This document shows positions 36,893-45,934 of a DNA stretch of 64,000 nucleotides, piece by piece; within the stretch, counting starts at the first letter, position 1, and each line of letters begins with the position of its first letter. The notes under the pieces were generated by a model that was not told the origin of the DNA, ran no database searches, and saw only the letters and a list, made by a program, of their open reading frames with translations. The stretch spans positions 62,001 to 126,000 of the forward strand of contig CACZFN010000002.1 of the NCBI GenBank assembly GCA_902780505.1, read 5' to 3'. This DNA comes from an uncultured Ruminococcus sp. GTDB taxonomy: Bacteria; Bacillota; Clostridia; Oscillospirales; Ruminococcaceae. A program made the position numbers and the translations under genes.

Positions 36893-36957
36893 TATCTTAA
36901 TTGTCTTTTGTCATCATGCACAAAGCGATACCCCGAAACTTTAACATTTTAAACAGA

Positions 36958-37231
36958 AAAAATCGGATCTTTGATTAGCGCAGCAGCGATATAGAAGCTT
37001 TTTAAGATTCACGCTTTGTGTTCGCTGCTGCTAAAAGAATAAATAATAAAGAATAATAAAGGTGTCCGCTTTGCGGACAGGTATTAAAAAAATCGCCGAA
37101 GGCGATACCTTCATTATTATTTCTTATTTATTCTTTCTTCTTTTATAACGCAAAGACACTTCTGCAAGATATAGCAGAAGTGTCGTATATAAAACTTCTA
37201 TATTGCGCCTGCGCTTAGGGATCCGATTTTT
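36958..37231. repeat. 274-bp MITE-like palindromic element
   Basis: Perfect 12-bp terminal inverted repeats, AAAAATCGGATC (36958-36969) and its complement (37220-37231), extend imperfectly to about 40 bp, ending with ATATAGAAG at 36989-36997 and CTTCTATAT at 37195-37203. Inside lie further inverted arms (AAAGAATAAATAA type at about 37034-37061 against 37107-37136), and three hairpins: GTCCGC-TTT-GCGGAC, CGCC-GAA-GGCG, and GACACTTCTGC with its complement (37154-37184). No transposase and no clear target duplication were found. Confidence 0.65.
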
Positions 37232-37244
37232 AAAATCATTATTA

Positions 37245-39605
37245 TCAGTGTGCTTCAACGTCCGAGAAGGAAAGACCTATCTGTGTACCCTGATATGTAG
37301 CGTTATAGGTATAGATAGTATCCTTAAAAGTCGCCGTATCGCCTGAAATATCGAACTTTCCGCCGAGGACTCTTGTTATGTAGATCTTCTGCGGCTCTGA
37401 CGGGTAGTTAGGATCGTATATCTGCAATACATACTCGTTATGGTTTGCAGAATCCTGTATCATACCTATAGCATTTACCGCATGGACATCATCTATAACA
37501 GTTACAACGGGGATACCGCGGCTTAAATTCTCTTTAAGTCTTTCAAAGCCGTCACTTCCGCCTGTGAGGTTATATTCATCCTTACTGTCGTCCCACTGAA
37601 GCGCATTATAGTGGTAGAGTGCCTTCAGGAACTCAAGTTCATCCTTTGAATATGTCTTTTCGATATTTGCCTTGCCGTCGCCTGCAACGTCAAGCGCTAA
37701 GAACTCCACCTTGTTCCAGTCAAGTGTCTTATCGGCATCATACTCAATCACCTTCCAGCCTGCGTCCTCAGCTTCCTTTTTAAGTGCAGGCTCTACCTTC
37801 AGTACAGAACCGCTGCTTGAGTAATCAAGGTATTCCTTGACATCTGCGAACTTGCTGCCGAGTGCATTGAGTGCTATTTTGGAAAGCGGGGTATTTGAAT
37901 TATATTCGTTGCCTATCTTTGTGCCATTAAGATCATAGCCGTCTGCGCTGACCTTATCCTTTGAGTCATCCTTTGGCTCTAAGCTTCCAAGCGACATTTT
38001 AAGATTTCCGAGGTACCAGTCCCTTGCAAGAACTGCCATGCCGAAGTCCATATTTCTTGTCGTAGTTGTTCTGAAGTTCTTGAACGCAAAGCCGTTCACG
38101 GTTGTCGAGAAATTGGTATCAAACAGCGAATAGCCCCTCAGATCGTCCTTTGTATCATTATAATTTACTATATCGTAGTTAAGGGTTGTTACTATCTGCT
38201 TATAAACATCATTCAGTGCATTTGCATCACTTGCGGTGAAATACTTGCCGCCTGTTTCACTTGCAAGTTCCTGAAGCCACTGTCTGTCAACGTCCTTGCC
38301 AAGACCTATTGTAAGAATGATTATATTCCTCTTTTTAGCAAGGTCAGCAAGCTCTGCTACAGTCTTTGGGTTAGTTTCGTCAGACTGACCGTCTGTAAGC
38401 ATTACAAGTATATTCCTGTAAGAGCTGTCAGCATTCTGCGTAAACTCTCCGATACACCTTTCGATAGCCATCTGGCTGTAGGTGCCGTTAAAATCCTTCT
38501 GTGCAAGTGTTTCCTGCTTTATCCTTTCAAGTGCACTTGATGCCTCTGACACATTTGTTGTAAAAGGCACAAGGTTCATATAGGTAGCCGTATACTTGCT
38601 TATAAGTATCTCATACTTATCCTCAAACATACTGATAAGGTCATTTGCAAAATCAATACGCTTGAACTCTACATCATTTGCGGGGGTAGTAAAGCTGTCC
38701 TGAACAAATTCCTTTGAATACATTGAGCCTGAATCGTCAACAAGGAACGCTATCCTTGTTGTGGCTGTCTGGTTTGCAGTCTTTTCAACGCCTACAACGT
38801 ATGTTGTAAAATTGCTGATATCAGCGGAAATAGTCTTGTTTTCCTTATCAACCACTGACGGCACCTTTGAATAGGTAAGCGTATTGTTATCAAAGCTCAG
38901 GACTGTAAGGTCTTCGTATTCATAGCCCATTGTTTCTATCTTGTCCGTATCAAGGTCAAAGGTTATCTTTGCATTCTTGAAGCCGTACTCGCTGTAAACA
39001 TCATAAGGCTTGCTGACTATACTTCCGTTTACGGCAATGCCGAATATATCAAGCTCGTCAACCGTTGTATTGGCGACATTTGCGTTGCCGGTTACTTCAA
39101 GCGTTACCTGCCCGACTTTTCTTGTGATAGTCACTTCCTTATCCTTATCGTTTGAGCCGCTTTCACTGCTTGAATTACGCGGGTTCAGCCCTGCCATGAT
39201 CTCATACCCGTCAAGCAGACCGTCATTATCGGTATCCTTATTAAGCGGATCGGTTCCTATTGCAAGCTCGTCGCCGTCGGTAATACCGTCACCGTCGGTA
39301 TCCTCACTCTGTATATTTGTTTTCTCGGTCGATTCGGTCTTGTTATTCACTCCGTCGCCGTCCCAGTCGCCGTCGTCAGGAAAGTCAGGCTCACCGTTCA
39401 AGGTATTCGTATCAAGAAGCGCAACAGCGGTCCTTGCCCTTGCTATCCTGTCCTTTTCCCTTATCTGCCTTACCGTCACAAAGGAGGTCACAGCGCCCGC
39501 AACTATAACAACAGCCGCCGTTATATATATTATCCTCTTTCGCTTGGCTTTGGCAGCCATGTTCTCACTCAGCGTCTTGCTTCTCGGAATTTTGTTTTTT
39601 GCCAT
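37245..39605 (-). CDS. membrane-anchored VWA-domain protein with calcium-binding TSP3 repeats
   Basis: This 786-residue protein has a short cytosolic N-terminus, one membrane segment (about 24-46), thrombospondin type 3-like Asp-rich repeats (about 77-142, DGDGxxD pattern), a VWA domain with intact MIDAS (D290, S292, S294 in FLVDDSGS; later LTDGQSDE), and a C-terminal region. In the last 80 residues a His-containing stretch DDVHAVNAIGMI followed by IYDPNYP resembles C39-like/papain-type folds, but no catalytic Cys is apparent. The extracellular domains probably bind a ligand or partner in a metal-dependent way. It is the last gene of a three-gene unit, 16 nt after the lipoprotein gene. GGGTGA precedes the ATG. 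Confidence 0.82.
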   Translation of the reverse strand: MAKNKIPRSKTLSENMAAKAKRKRIIYITAAVVIVAGAVTSFVTVRQIREKDRIARARTAVALLDTNTLNGEPDFPDDGDWDGDGVNNKTESTEKTNIQSEDTDGDGITDGDELAIGTDPLNKDTDNDGLLDGYEIMAGLNPRNSSSESGSNDKDKEVTITRKVGQVTLEVTGNANVANTTVDELDIFGIAVNGSIVSKPYDVYSEYGFKNAKITFDLDTDKIETMGYEYEDLTVLSFDNNTLTYSKVPSVVDKENKTISADISNFTTYVVGVEKTANQTATTRIAFLVDDSGSMYSKEFVQDSFTTPANDVEFKRIDFANDLISMFEDKYEILISKYTATYMNLVPFTTNVSEASSALERIKQETLAQKDFNGTYSQMAIERCIGEFTQNADSSYRNILVMLTDGQSDETNPKTVAELADLAKKRNIIILTIGLGKDVDRQWLQELASETGGKYFTASDANALNDVYKQIVTTLNYDIVNYNDTKDDLRGYSLFDTNFSTTVNGFAFKNFRTTTTRNMDFGMAVLARDWYLGNLKMSLGSLEPKDDSKDKVSADGYDLNGTKIGNEYNSNTPLSKIALNALGSKFADVKEYLDYSSSGSVLKVEPALKKEAEDAGWKVIEYDADKTLDWNKVEFLALDVAGDGKANIEKTYSKDELEFLKALYHYNALQWDDSKDEYNLTGGSDGFERLKENLSRGIPVVTVIDDVHAVNAIGMIQDSANHNEYVLQIYDPNYPSEPQKIYITRVLGGKFDISGDTATFKDTIYTYNATYQGTQIGLSFSDVEAH

Positions 39606-39621
39606 TTATCATTCACCCTTT

Positions 39622-40893
39622 TTAATTGTTGTTACCCATTACTGTAAGTATTGTATCATAAAGTTCTCCTGCTGCCGTATCGACATCAGTTTCCCCGTTG
39701 TATACACGTTTATTGAGTTCGTCAAACTTCTCCATAAATGCTGATGTTTCCGTATACGGGCTAAGAAGCTTTACACTCGGTGTATGCTTTTTGCGCATCT
39801 CGTCAGCTTCAAGCTGGATACCGTCTATCATATCATTTGCCGCAAGCACTTCAAGTGCACTCTTGCATACAGGCACGCCGTTTTCAAGTCCCCTTAGCTT
39901 TGTCATTTCCTCGCTGCACAGCAGGAAGCTTATAAACCTTGCGGCCTCCTGCGGATGCTCAGTGCTTTCGGATATACAGTAGAGCGAAGTCGGCTTTGCA
40001 TACCAGCCGTAGACCGAAGCACCCTCCATAGCGGGGTAATCGGCGACAACTATTTCATTTCCCTTATCCCTGCATGGTGCCACATAGTATTCGGCATCGG
40101 AGATCCACATTACTGTTCCCGCCGCCTTACCGTCCTCAAAATCCTTCCTGTCGCGGTCATCTATAGGGACAGTCACGCCCTTATCTGTCATCTGCTTATA
40201 GAAATCGAACAGCACTGCCATATCTTCTTTTCCAAAGCCGACATTGCCCTGCTCGTCAAAAAACCGCTTGCCTGTTTTCTGTTCAGCATAAGCAATACAA
40301 AAATGCCACGAGGAACTTTTTGAAAGCCTGAGTATATATATCCCGTCCTTCTGCATTACATCAGCAGCGGCAAAATAATCTTCCCACGTTTCGGGTATCG
40401 GCAGGTTATACTTATCGAACAGGCTCTTGTTAAGGTACACCGTCTGTGCATTCATAGATATCGGTATACCGAGCAGCTTACCGTCAATAGTGCCGTATTC
40501 AAGCACATTACTGTCAAAGTTATTAAGGTCGATATATTCTTCAAGCTTTCTCAGGTCATAAAAGCTATAACCCTTGCCTGTATATTCATACAGCCAGTTG
40601 AAATTCATCTGCATGACATCCGCCTGTGTGCCGGATCCCATTTTAGTATCCATTCTGTCCTTGAAGCCAAGCCACTCAGCATATTCAGGGTATACCGATA
40701 TATCATCATTCTGGCTTTCAAACACATCAATAGCTTCGGTGGTATAGTTATGCCTCACGTCCTTGCCCCACCATGAAAAGCCTATGCGTATCCTGCTGTT
40801 ATGCTCATAGCTTTCAAGCCCAGTTTCCCCGCACGAGCCAAGGACTAAAGCAGACATCACAACAGCCGCAAGTTTCCTTTTTATTCCTTTCAT
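39622..40893 (-). CDS. sugar-binding lipoprotein of ABC type (orphan)
   Basis: This 423-residue lipoprotein has a signal peptide and lipobox LGSC with C21. The rest is a cluster B extracellular solute-binding protein: an IRIGFSWWG start, an AIDVFESQNDDI block and a late PQEAARFISFLL block typical of carbohydrate binders. No permease or ATPase genes are adjacent. Its ATG overlaps the stop of the upstream GGDEF-like gene by one base (TGATG), so the two are translationally coupled. This arrangement suggests it presents a ligand to the membrane sensor rather than to a transporter; that is inference. Confidence 0.85.
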   Translation of the reverse strand: MKGIKRKLAAVVMSALVLGSCGETGLESYEHNSRIRIGFSWWGKDVRHNYTTEAIDVFESQNDDISVYPEYAEWLGFKDRMDTKMGSGTQADVMQMNFNWLYEYTGKGYSFYDLRKLEEYIDLNNFDSNVLEYGTIDGKLLGIPISMNAQTVYLNKSLFDKYNLPIPETWEDYFAAADVMQKDGIYILRLSKSSSWHFCIAYAEQKTGKRFFDEQGNVGFGKEDMAVLFDFYKQMTDKGVTVPIDDRDRKDFEDGKAAGTVMWISDAEYYVAPCRDKGNEIVVADYPAMEGASVYGWYAKPTSLYCISESTEHPQEAARFISFLLCSEEMTKLRGLENGVPVCKSALEVLAANDMIDGIQLEADEMRKKHTPSVKLLSPYTETSAFMEKFDELNKRVYNGETDVDTAAGELYDTILTVMGNNN

Positions 40894-42386
40894 CAGCTGC
40901 CGCCCTTCCTGTTTTCAGAACGGCGATACACCGTAAAGCAGCCGCCGCCCTTTTGCTTGGAGTTTCTTAGTGCCTCGTCAGCGTTATAGAGAAGCCCTTC
41001 GTAAGTGTCGCTCGAAAGCGGGTAAAGCGCCGCCCCGACACTCACAGCTATAGGAAATGCCCTTTCCTCGTCTGCATAGCTGTTTTTTAGGCTTTCGCAA
41101 AGCTCGGCGCATTTCTGTTCAAGGGTGTTTGCTGCTTTGAACAGGTCATAATCCGTCACATCAGCAAGTATCTCAAACTTATCCCCGCCAAGTCTGCCTA
41201 TAACAGCATCCTCACCGAAAACACTCCTGATAAGCGAAGAAACGGTAACTATAGTTTCATCACCCGCTGCTCTTGAGATCTTATCATTTATATCCTTCAG
41301 GTTATCTATATCACACAGAACGAGCCCATAGCAGCTGCCAACGGGGCTGCTTTCAAGCTTATCTATCACCATGTCCTCAGTCGAAAATTTATTTACAAGC
41401 TGTGTAAGCCTGTCAACGCCCGTCTGCCCGCCTGTATAAAGCTGTGTAAGTGCCGAAACGGAAAGATGCCTTGTTATAAACACACACACCAGCACAGAAA
41501 GCACCGTCGCCGAAATACATATCACAATAAACACTGCGATAAGGCTTCTACGCTGGCTTATAAAGCTCGCCTTAGGCACTATACATATACTTCTGAAGCC
41601 GCTTGTTATTTCATCTGTTGACACATAGTAGCTTTCATTCTGTACAGTTATATTCTTCTTGCCGATTATCATTGAAAGCGGCTCATTATCCAAGCTTTCC
41701 CCTATCATACTGCTTTTTTCAGAATCGGCGCAGCAGATAATTACACCGTCCTCGTTGATAACAGCCGTTGTCGCTTCTGAAAAGCCAACAACGTCCTTCA
41801 TACGGCGTTCAAGTTCTTTTGAATAGGAAGAAACCGTCATTACCGCATTATCATTAAGGCGTTTTACGAAATAGAGCTTTTCATAATTGCCGTTATAGCC
41901 CGTACCCCAGCCGTCGTTTGTGTCCTCGTTCAAAAATGAAGCAAGCCCGCTGTAAAGCTCACTGCCGAAAACATCTTTTGTGCTGTCGGTAATTATGCCC
42001 GCCGAGGAACCGTCGCTGTACGCTATACCGAAATCGGCATAAAAGTCATTAAGGCTTATTGACAAAAGCGTTTCACTGATATTGTCCTGCATTTTGATGA
42101 CATCAGCCGAAGACATATCTTCAGTCGGGTAAAAATCGACAAGATTTTTATACCTGAAAAAGATCTCGCAGTCCCTTTCCGTACTGTCGAAAAAGTCAAC
42201 GATTCTTTCCTTTAACGTCGAGCTTGAAAAAGATGTCAGACTTGAAATATTCTTATCCTTGCTTGCCGTCATCTGCGAATATATCATCAGAAACGCCGCA
42301 ATAAGTGCTGCTATAAGAATACAGCTATAGGAAAGGATCAGTGCAAAGCGTATATTTTTTATATGTGAAGACGGTTTTGTTTTCAT
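40893..42386 (-). CDS. membrane sensor with GGDEF-like domain (GGDKF signature)
   Basis: This 497-residue protein has two membrane segments (about 13-36 and 281-305) enclosing a Cache-like extracellular sensor, then a C-terminal diguanylate cyclase-type domain (about 345-490). The metal motif CDIDNLKDIND (358-368) is intact, but the signature reads GGDKF (400-404) instead of GGDEF. The Lys replaces a residue that binds Mg in active cyclases, so cyclic-di-GMP synthesis is doubtful. No EAL or PilZ gene is near, although pilus genes are 11 kb away. It is the first gene of the unit GGDEF-lipoprotein-VWA. GAGGT precedes the ATG. Confidence 0.85.
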   Translation of the reverse strand: MKTKPSSHIKNIRFALILSYSCILIAALIAAFLMIYSQMTASKDKNISSLTSFSSSTLKERIVDFFDSTERDCEIFFRYKNLVDFYPTEDMSSADVIKMQDNISETLLSISLNDFYADFGIAYSDGSSAGIITDSTKDVFGSELYSGLASFLNEDTNDGWGTGYNGNYEKLYFVKRLNDNAVMTVSSYSKELERRMKDVVGFSEATTAVINEDGVIICCADSEKSSMIGESLDNEPLSMIIGKKNITVQNESYYVSTDEITSGFRSICIVPKASFISQRRSLIAVFIVICISATVLSVLVCVFITRHLSVSALTQLYTGGQTGVDRLTQLVNKFSTEDMVIDKLESSPVGSCYGLVLCDIDNLKDINDKISRAAGDETIVTVSSLIRSVFGEDAVIGRLGGDKFEILADVTDYDLFKAANTLEQKCAELCESLKNSYADEERAFPIAVSVGAALYPLSSDTYEGLLYNADEALRNSKQKGGGCFTVYRRSENRKGGS

Positions 42387-42436
42387 AGTATGATACCTCT
42401 GTCAGATTTATTTCAGGGTATATTCATCATTATTAC

Positions 42437-42442
42437 ATTATA
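42437..42442 (-). promoter_or_regulatory. extended -10 element of the sensor-lipoprotein-VWA unit
   Basis: On the minus strand TGGTATAAT, an extended -10, lies 50 nt before the start codon. The hexamer at the -35 position (AATGAT) is poor. Confidence 0.5.
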
Positions 42443-42513
42443 CCATAATTTGATTAATAATCATTAATTAAATAATGAATAAATGGGCGCAAACAAGTAA
42501 ATAAACATAAAAA

Positions 42514-42538
42514 CGCCCACGGGCTTTTTCCGTGGGCG
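42514..42538 (-). terminator. glgP terminator
   Basis: A perfect 9-bp stem, CGCCCACGG/CCGTGGGCG, is followed on the minus strand by TTTTTATG. Confidence 0.9.
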
Positions 42539-42585
42539 ATGATAATCAAAGGCGTAAGCCGGTATCCAGGCGGTGTTGCCCGGTA

Positions 42586-44994
42586 TTATTTTGTCAGGCA
42601 CCAGATCTCCCTTGCATAATCCTCTACAGCTCTGTCTGCGGAGAATATGCCTGCGCCTGCAATATTTGCAAGGCTCATCTGGTTCCATTTAAGAACATCC
42701 TTGTACCTTTCGCTTGCAAACTTCTGTGCCTTCTGATATGAATCAAAATCAGCAAGTGCCATATAAGGATCCTGTGTCTTGAGTGATGTTGCTATCTCGT
42801 TGAACTGCTGTCCGTTGATACCATGCTGTATCCTGTCGATAGCCGACTTTACAATTTGGTTGCTGTTATAAATGTTCATCGGGCTGTATCCGGCCTTAGC
42901 CGCATTTACTTCATCAACATTCATACCGAAGATGATGATATTGTCGTCGCCCACCTGTTCGTGTATCTCAACATTAGCGCCGTCAAGTGTACCGAGCGTT
43001 ATAGCGCCGTTGATCATAAGCTTCATATTACCGGTTCCGCTTGCTTCTGTACCTGCAAGTGATATCTGTTCCGATATCTCAGCCGCAGGCATAAGCCTTT
43101 CGGAAAGTGATACGCAGTAATTCTCAAGGAAGATAACGCTCAGTTTCTCGTTGAGCTTCTTATCCTTCTTCAGTTCTTCGGAAATATTCCATATAAGCTT
43201 GATTATCTGCTTTGCCATATAATACCCGGGTGCAGCCTTAGCCGCAAAGATATATGTCTTAGGCACAAAATCAGCATTCGGGTTTTCTTTGAGGTAATTA
43301 TACTCTGCTATTATATTGAGTGCATTGAGCTGCTGTCTTTTATACTCGTGAAGTCTTTTTACCTGAACATCAAAGATAGAATCGGTATTAAGGATCACAC
43401 CGTACTCATTCTTGACATACTTTGCAAACTTTGTCTTATTTTCCTTCTTTATAGCTGCAAGGCGTTCAAGAACTTCCTTATCCTCGGAAAACAGCTGGAA
43501 CTTTTTAAGCTCAGCCGCATCTTTAAGGAAGCCCCTGCCGATCTTTTCGATAAGAAGATCGGTGAGTCCCTGATTAGACTGCTGAAGCCATCTTCTGTAT
43601 GCGATACCGTTTGTTACGTTTTTGAACTTTGTAGGTGTATCAAGATACTCGTCCTTGAAAGTTTCGTGCTTGATTATCTCGGAATGTATCTTGGCAACGC
43701 CGTTCACGCTATGGCACGCATGAACGCACAGTGTTGCCATTTTACACATATTATTCTCGATTATAGACATATGCGAAACCTTAGGCTCATCGTGGTATCT
43801 TTCCCACAAGTCCTTACAGTAACGTTCGTTTATCTCAACTATTATCGAGAATATTCTCGGCGTAACGCTTTTAAGCAGATTGCAGTCCCACTTTTCAAGT
43901 GCTTCGGGCATTACTGTATGGTTTGTATAGGCGAATGTATTCTGAACTATATGCCATGCCTTATCCCACGAATAGCCGCAGTCATCAAGCAGAACACGCA
44001 TAAGCTCAGGAATAGCAAGTGTCGGGTGGGTATCGTTTATATGAATAGCCACCTTTTCATGCAGGTTATCAAGTGTGCCGTAGGTATTCATATGCTGGTT
44101 TACGATATCGCCTATCGAAGCTGCACACATAAAATACTGCTGCCTTAAACGAAGTGATTTACCCTCCTGATGATTATCGTTAGGATAGAGCACCTTTGTA
44201 ATAGCCTGTGAAATTATATTCCTGCCAAGTGCCTTTGAATAATCGCCCTGATTGAACATTGACATATCAAAGCTCGGAACTTCAGCCTTCCACAGCCTTA
44301 ATTTTGATACTGCCTTGCTGTCATAGCCCGATACGTACATATCATAAGGTATGGCAAGAACAGTTGTATAGTTTTCATGTGTTACGCAGTGGTACTGGTT
44401 ATCCCAGTATTCTTTGAGCTCGCCGTCAAAATGCACTTCAACAGCCTTATCAGGGTAAGCCCTGAGCCATGAAGAACCGCCGGGGAGCCAGTTATCGGGA
44501 AGCTCTGTCTGCCAGCCTTCTTCAAGCTTCTGCTTGAAGATGCCGTATTCATAGCAGATAGAATAGCCCGTTGCATGATAACCTGTTGCCGCAAGACCGT
44601 CAAGGTAGCAGGCGGCAAGTCTTCCAAGACCGCCGTTGCCAAGACCTGCATCAGGTTCCTGCTCGTAGATCGAGTTTATGGAAATACCAAATTCCGCAAG
44701 CACCTGTGTTGCCTCGTCTATCATTTCCAGGTTATAAAGGCTCGTCTTGAGCGAACGCCCCATCAGGAATTCCATTGAAAGGTAGTATACCTTCTTCTTG
44801 CCCGCAGAATGTGTAGCCACGGTGAATTTACGTCTTTTATCCTTTAATATCCTGACCACTATGCTTGTAAGAGCACCGTAAACCTGCTTATCAGAAGCTT
44901 CCTTCGGTGTAGTCTGGTAATCGTTGTGCAAAACATCAACAAACTGCTCTTTAAGCTCCTTTGCTGTTATAGTTTTGCTTACTGCTTTTGCCAT
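42586..44994 (-). CDS. glgP: glycogen/maltodextrin phosphorylase
   Basis: This 802-residue GT35 enzyme releases glucose 1-phosphate from alpha-1,4-glucans. The PLP-binding region EASGTGNMKLMINGA carries the Schiff-base lysine. Other family blocks are FLMGRSL, NGGLGRLAACYLD, and KRLHEYKRQQLN. Length is typical. It should act with glgA (25.9 kb) in storage and mobilisation of glycogen. The ATG follows GGGAGG at 7 nt. It is monocistronic, with its own promoter and terminator. Confidence 0.97.
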   Translation of the reverse strand: MAKAVSKTITAKELKEQFVDVLHNDYQTTPKEASDKQVYGALTSIVVRILKDKRRKFTVATHSAGKKKVYYLSMEFLMGRSLKTSLYNLEMIDEATQVLAEFGISINSIYEQEPDAGLGNGGLGRLAACYLDGLAATGYHATGYSICYEYGIFKQKLEEGWQTELPDNWLPGGSSWLRAYPDKAVEVHFDGELKEYWDNQYHCVTHENYTTVLAIPYDMYVSGYDSKAVSKLRLWKAEVPSFDMSMFNQGDYSKALGRNIISQAITKVLYPNDNHQEGKSLRLRQQYFMCAASIGDIVNQHMNTYGTLDNLHEKVAIHINDTHPTLAIPELMRVLLDDCGYSWDKAWHIVQNTFAYTNHTVMPEALEKWDCNLLKSVTPRIFSIIVEINERYCKDLWERYHDEPKVSHMSIIENNMCKMATLCVHACHSVNGVAKIHSEIIKHETFKDEYLDTPTKFKNVTNGIAYRRWLQQSNQGLTDLLIEKIGRGFLKDAAELKKFQLFSEDKEVLERLAAIKKENKTKFAKYVKNEYGVILNTDSIFDVQVKRLHEYKRQQLNALNIIAEYNYLKENPNADFVPKTYIFAAKAAPGYYMAKQIIKLIWNISEELKKDKKLNEKLSVIFLENYCVSLSERLMPAAEISEQISLAGTEASGTGNMKLMINGAITLGTLDGANVEIHEQVGDDNIIIFGMNVDEVNAAKAGYSPMNIYNSNQIVKSAIDRIQHGINGQQFNEIATSLKTQDPYMALADFDSYQKAQKFASERYKDVLKWNQMSLANIAGAGIFSADRAVEDYAREIWCLTK

Positions 44995-45100
44995 ATAATA
45001 ACCTCCCGTATATTCTGCCGGCAGTACATAAACTGCCGAAAGTTAGTGGAGCCCGCCGCATACGCGGGCAGTTTATGCAAAAATACATAGTATAAAATAT

Positions 45101-45129
45101 ATTATACACCAAAACCCATTTTGATACAA
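45101..45129 (-). promoter_or_regulatory. glgP promoter
   Basis: On the minus strand, TTGTAT (45124-45129) and TATAAT (45101-45106) have a 17-nt spacer, about 107 nt before the start codon. Confidence 0.75.
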
Positions 45130-45399
45130 CAAAAAACGTTTAATAAATAAATAAATGTAACAAATTTGCATTTGCCGGGTTTTTTCGTAAAGCAAGGGCA
45201 TTATTCTTTAAAATTCCCCAAAACAGCGAAAAGAAACACACAAAAATCATACCGGGACAAAGCAGAAAATGTCAAGCAAGCGGATTAAATACATCTTGCG
45301 TTCTCGAAAAATTAACAAAATGTTTATAGTCCCGGAAATGATTTTATCACCTTTTCCCTGTATGCAAAAGCGATTTGCTGCAAATCAAGGCATTTGCAC

Positions 45400-45428
45400 T
45401 TGAAAAAAACATTCTTATATGGTATAAT
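45400..45428 (+). promoter_or_regulatory. promoter of the HIT-comEC-holA operon
   Basis: TTGAAA (45400-45405) and TATAAT (45423-45428), with a TG one base before the -10, have a 17-nt spacer. A perfect inverted repeat (45425-45446) overlaps the -10 and the transcription start. Confidence 0.85.
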
Positions 45429-45585
45429 GAATGCAGGCATTCATTATAATTTATTTTAATGCCCTTGCAGATCCGCAGATCAGAGATCTGCTCCCTGCAT
45501 ATCGGGCAATTATACCATAAACGCTTCGCTTATATAACGCATTCATTATTCTTTATGCTGACATTTCTGAAAGGATGGTAATAAT

Positions 45586-45927
45586 ATGAACGATTGTCTT
45601 TTTTGCAAAATAGTCAAAGGTGAGATCCCCTCCAAAAAGATATACGAAGATGAAAGCGTATATGTTTTTGAGGATATAGCCCCCACAGCGCCGGTACACT
45701 ACCTTGTTATACCGAAAGAGCATATTTCAAAGCTTGACGAGGTAAACGCTTCAAACAGTGCCGTTATCGCGCACATCTACGAAGTGATAGCGCAGCTTGC
45801 CAGAGAAAAGGGACTTGACGACGGTTTCAGAGTGGTATCAAACTGCGGCGAAAGTGCGGGACAGAGTGTTTTCCACATTCACTTCCACCTTTTAGCGGGC
45901 AGACCTCTCACCTGGCCTGCGGGTTAA
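45586..45927 (+). CDS. HIT-family (HINT-like) nucleotide hydrolase
   Basis: This 113-residue protein has the N-terminal DCLFCKIVKGEIP segment of HINT proteins and the histidine triad H97-x-H99-x-H101 in FHIHFHLLAGR. Such enzymes hydrolyse AMP-lysine and other nucleoside phosphoramidates in the cytosol. Length is normal. It is first in a plus-strand operon; comEC begins 7 nt after its stop. An AAGGATGG-type site precedes the ATG. Confidence 0.95.
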   Translation: MNDCLFCKIVKGEIPSKKIYEDESVYVFEDIAPTAPVHYLVIPKEHISKLDEVNASNSAVIAHIYEVIAQLAREKGLDDGFRVVSNCGESAGQSVFHIHFHLLAGRPLTWPAG

Positions 45928-45934
45928 ACCGCAG

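Larger units (their letters stand above)
36816..37244. other. 429-bp gap between the VWA and MoxR genes
   Basis: It holds the MoxR promoter (36864-36892) and a complex palindromic element (36958-37231) that ends 13 bp from the VWA stop codon. No coding sequence is evident. Confidence 0.7.
44995..45585. other. 591-bp divergent region between glgP and the HIT gene
   Basis: The glgP leader (44995-45100) has two small hairpins, CGGCAGT-N6-ACTGCCG (45019-45038) and GCCCGC-N7-GCGGGC (45051-45069). Next come the glgP promoter (45101-45129) and about 270 bp of AT-rich sequence without recognised signals. The HIT-operon promoter (45400-45428) and a structured 157-bp leader follow. The leader has hairpins at 45425-45446 (TAATGAATGC/GCATTCATTA) and 45475-45491 (GCAGATC/GATCTGC), and an ATTATACCAT at 45510-45519 complementary to the promoter's ATGGTATAAT. 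No gene is seen. Confidence 0.6.

Noticed and set aside
36958-37231. CRISPR-like or toxin-antitoxin element in the repeat-rich gap
   Set aside because: The repeats are inverted, not regularly spaced direct repeats, and no coding frame or RNA-guided nuclease gene is near.
37245-37500. C39-like peptidase domain at the end of the VWA protein
   Set aside because: A His and a later Asp are in plausible positions, but no catalytic Cys with the usual context was seen, so no peptidase activity is claimed.
43348-44148. 266-codon plus-strand open frame opposite glgP
   Set aside because: Antisense shadow of a well-conserved gene, Cys/His-rich nonsense composition, no ribosome site.
45130-45399. Possible replication origin in the AT-rich glgP-HIT gap
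   Set aside because: No clustered DnaA boxes or origin-type genes (dnaA, dnaN, gidA) are present.
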